A stretch of 64,000 bases of DNA from Burkholderia diffusa (GTDB lineage: Bacteria; Pseudomonadota; Gammaproteobacteria; Burkholderiales; Burkholderiaceae). Of the stretch, positions 62,380 through 64,000 are shown piece by piece. The notes below the pieces were generated by a model, which was given only the letters and a program-made list of their open reading frames with translations, did no database searches and was not told the DNA's origin. Each line of letters starts with the position of its first letter. The stretch's first letter is position 1. The stretch covers positions 193,433-257,432 of the forward strand of contig NZ_CABVPN010000005.1 in NCBI RefSeq assembly GCF_902499115.1, written 5' to 3'. The translations under genes were made by a program, and so were the position numbers.

Positions 62380-62676
62380 TGAAAATCTCCAGGACGGGTG
62401 AAGCGGTGGACGCTAGGCAAAACGCCATTCTATGCGCGTTACGCGTAGCGTTGCATTGAAGCAGGGCGGAGGACTCGCGAAAGGCAGACGCGGTGAACCT
62501 GGAGACGGCCGTGGCACGTAGCCGGGGACGCGTTTTGCACCCGCGAACCCTTGCTCGCCCCGGAGTGTAGGAGCCGACGGGCCCAAAGTCAAACGGTATC
62601 ATATGTCTTATATAAGACAGATGTTTTGCGGAATTTGAGTGGACGGAAAAGCGCGGTTTGTGATGAAATGCGCGCC
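62380..62676. other. Divergent promoter region mdh / gntR
   Basis: These 297 bp hold the promoters of mdh (minus) and the GntR gene (plus). Apart from the TGTCTTATATAAGACA palindrome no further gene is seen. Confidence 0.5.
62604..62619. promoter_or_regulatory. Perfect 16-bp palindrome, candidate GntR operator
   Basis: TGTCTTATATAAGACA is perfectly symmetric and AT-rich within GC-rich DNA, 58 bp before the regulator's start. Such sites are typical for GntR/HutC regulators. A TATAT core could overlap a -10 element. Confidence 0.75.
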
Positions 62677-63492
62677 ATGACATCGAACCAGGCGAACAAC
62701 GCGAATCCGACCGGCGCAGGCGGCCCAGGGCAGCCGGGCGCGGCCGATTCCGTGCCGGCGCCTGTCGCGTCGCCGTCGCCGACCTTCAGCCCGTTATACC
62801 AGCAGATCAAGTCATTGATCACGCAAAGCCTGGAGTCCGGCGAGTGGAAGCCGGGCGAAATCATTCCGAGCGAAGTGGAGCTCGCGGCCCGTTACAAGGT
62901 CAGCCAGGGCACCGTTCGCAAGGCGATCGACGAACTGGCCGCGGAAAACCTCGTGGTCCGGCGGCAGGGCAAGGGCACGTTTGTTGCAACGCACAACGAA
63001 GATCGCGCGCAGTTCCGCTTCCTGCGTCTGCTGGCCGACGACGGTGCCGAGCATCCGCACGTGAGCCGCCTGCTCGAATGCCGACGCCTGCGCGCGCCGG
63101 CCGAGATCGCGCGGCAGCTCGAGCTGAAGCCGGCCGACCCTGTCGTGCAGGTGCGCCGCCTGCTGGAGTTCGAGAACGAAGTGACGGTGCTGGACGAGAT
63201 CTGGCTGCCGGGCGCGATGTTCCGCGGGCTCACGTTCGAGCGGCTGAGCGAGTACAAGGGGCCGCTCTACGCGATGTTCGAGACGGAATTCGGCACGCGG
63301 ATGATCCGCGCGACGGAGAAGATTCGCGCGGTGGCGGCGGAGCCGGCGGTGGCCGACCTGCTGCACGTGCCGGCCGGTTTTCCTTTGCTATCGGTCGAGC
63401 GCGTGTCCTATACATACGGAGACCGGCCGGTGGAAGTGCGACGCGGCTGGTATGTCACAACCGGGTATTACTATCAGAATGACTTGAGCTGA
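62677..63492 (+). CDS. GntR-family regulator with UTRA domain (HutC subfamily)
   Basis: This 271-residue regulator has a Pro/Ala-rich N-terminus of about 40 residues, then a winged helix (PLYQQIKSLITQSLESGEWKPGEIIPSEVELAARYKVSQGTVRKAIDELAAENLVVRRQGKGTFVA). A UTRA ligand-binding domain follows (RFLRLLADDG... to VRRGWYVTTGYYYQNDL). ATG 62677 or the in-frame ATG at 62668 may be used; no clear ribosome site settles it. Its position between mdh and sdhC suggests control of TCA genes, with a small organic acid as effector. Confidence 0.9.
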   Translation: MTSNQANNANPTGAGGPGQPGAADSVPAPVASPSPTFSPLYQQIKSLITQSLESGEWKPGEIIPSEVELAARYKVSQGTVRKAIDELAAENLVVRRQGKGTFVATHNEDRAQFRFLRLLADDGAEHPHVSRLLECRRLRAPAEIARQLELKPADPVVQVRRLLEFENEVTVLDEIWLPGAMFRGLTFERLSEYKGPLYAMFETEFGTRMIRATEKIRAVAAEPAVADLLHVPAGFPLLSVERVSYTYGDRPVEVRRGWYVTTGYYYQNDLS

Positions 63493-63662
63493 CGACGTAT
63501 CGGCACAAGCAGCGTGTGCGCGTACTCCCCATGTTCGCGTAGCACGTTTCGGGCCGCCTTTATTCCCGTTCGCGTAATGATCCAGAGCAGACTTTCGCTG
63601 CAGCGCGATATAAAAAGGCGCTAAAATCGCGGATTAGTGTGACTACATAGTAGGGGTCTAGC

Positions 63663-64000
63663 ATGACTGACGCAGTAAGAAAGCCGAGGCCGGAATACCG
63701 GAACATCGGATTCGGCGATATCACGATGAAATATCGCATGCCCTTGGCGGCGATATTGTCGATTCTCCATCGAGTCAGCGGCGCGCTGCTGTTCCTGTTC
63801 CTGCCGTTCCTGCTGTTCCTCTTCGACCAGAGTCTCACCTCCGAGCTCAGCTTCGAAGTCTTCAAGGCTTTCCTCTCCAACATCGTCGTCAAGCTGATCG
63901 TCCTCGCGCTGTCCTGGGCGTTTCTCCACCATTTCTGCGCCGGCATTCGCCACCTGCTGATGGACGTCAACCACGACGCCGTCTCGAAGGAAGGCGGCAA
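63663..64000 (+). CDS. sdhC: Succinate dehydrogenase cytochrome b556 subunit, 3' end beyond window
   Basis: The first 112 residues are present. SdhC anchors complex II and helps bind heme b and ubiquinone. Family marks are SILHRVSGALLFLFLPF (the quinone-site Ser/His/Arg segment) and the heme-region HHFCAGIRHLLMD. Two membrane spans are complete and the third is cut off. AGGGG lies seven bases before the ATG. A possible -10 (TAAAAT, 63621-63626) lies about 37 bp upstream. The gene should begin an sdhCDAB operon extending past the window. Confidence 0.95.
   Translation, partial: MTDAVRKPRPEYRNIGFGDITMKYRMPLAAILSILHRVSGALLFLFLPFLLFLFDQSLTSELSFEVFKAFLSNIVVKLIVLALSWAFLHHFCAGIRHLLMDVNHDAVSKEGG

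Overview
The window is high-GC DNA from a Burkholderia, almost certainly the B. cepacia complex. The main evidence is the secreted lipase and foldase pair at 41.2-43.3 kb, which matches the well-known B. cepacia lipase in length, 44-residue leader and catalytic Ser position. The DUF4148 protein, the Pr6Pr protein and the long Lys/Ala-rich RpoD also fit. As I recall, in sequenced relatives this polA-rpoD-lip-acnA-sdh block lies on the second chromosome; that cannot be checked here. There is no phage, transposase, integrase or CRISPR array. It reads as a conserved housekeeping and accessory segment.

Layout. 0-9 kb: end of an exported protein, LOG-family nucleosidase divergent from polA, NDH-2 type NADH dehydrogenase, dienelactone hydrolase, rhodanese and a Rieske oxygenase. 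9.4-16 kb: isoprenoid genes xseB-ispA-dxs, folE2, tsaD and a flavoprotein. 16.1-21.7 kb: the macromolecular synthesis cluster rpsU-yqeY-dnaG-rpoD, followed by a tRNA with anticodon CAT. 22-30.4 kb: phospholipase D-like lipoprotein, a sedolisin (S53) protease, an MscS-type channel and a luciferase-like oxidoreductase. 30.4-31.6 kb: a gene-poor stretch that ends in an orphan terminator, possibly a small RNA. 31.6-38.3 kb: sirtuin, methyltransferase, gnd, DUF4148, a small unknown protein, a NlpD-like lipoprotein, a Pr6Pr membrane protein and cytochrome b561. 38.4-43.3 kb: DUF2946 and an OprC-type copper receptor, then lipase and foldase. 43.4-51.1 kb: MocR-type regulator divergent from a four-gene polyamine-type ABC importer, then an MFS transporter. 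51.2-54.8 kb: a second sedolisin and an ArsR-SRPBCC-DUF1801 cassette. 54.9-64 kb: a minus-strand central-carbon cluster (mdh, citE-like, MliC-like, prpD, acnA), divergent from a GntR regulator that precedes sdhC.

How the genes work together. The right end forms a TCA and methylcitrate module. A GntR/UTRA regulator sits between mdh and sdhC with a perfect 16-bp palindrome in the divergent promoter. prpD and acnA are adjacent and could supply the dehydration and hydration steps of the methylcitrate cycle as well as aconitase. The MocR regulator with the ABC importer parallels E. coli ydcR-ydcSTUV and suggests polyamine or GABA uptake. DUF2946 plus the OprC-like receptor points to copper acquisition. 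Two sedolisins and the lipase make this a region rich in secreted hydrolases.

The most striking unexplained object is a 285-bp element at 57713-57997 between prpD and acnA. A perfect 31-bp inverted repeat encloses two long hairpins that abut the outer arms exactly, so a single strand would fold into a three-way junction directly upstream of acnA.
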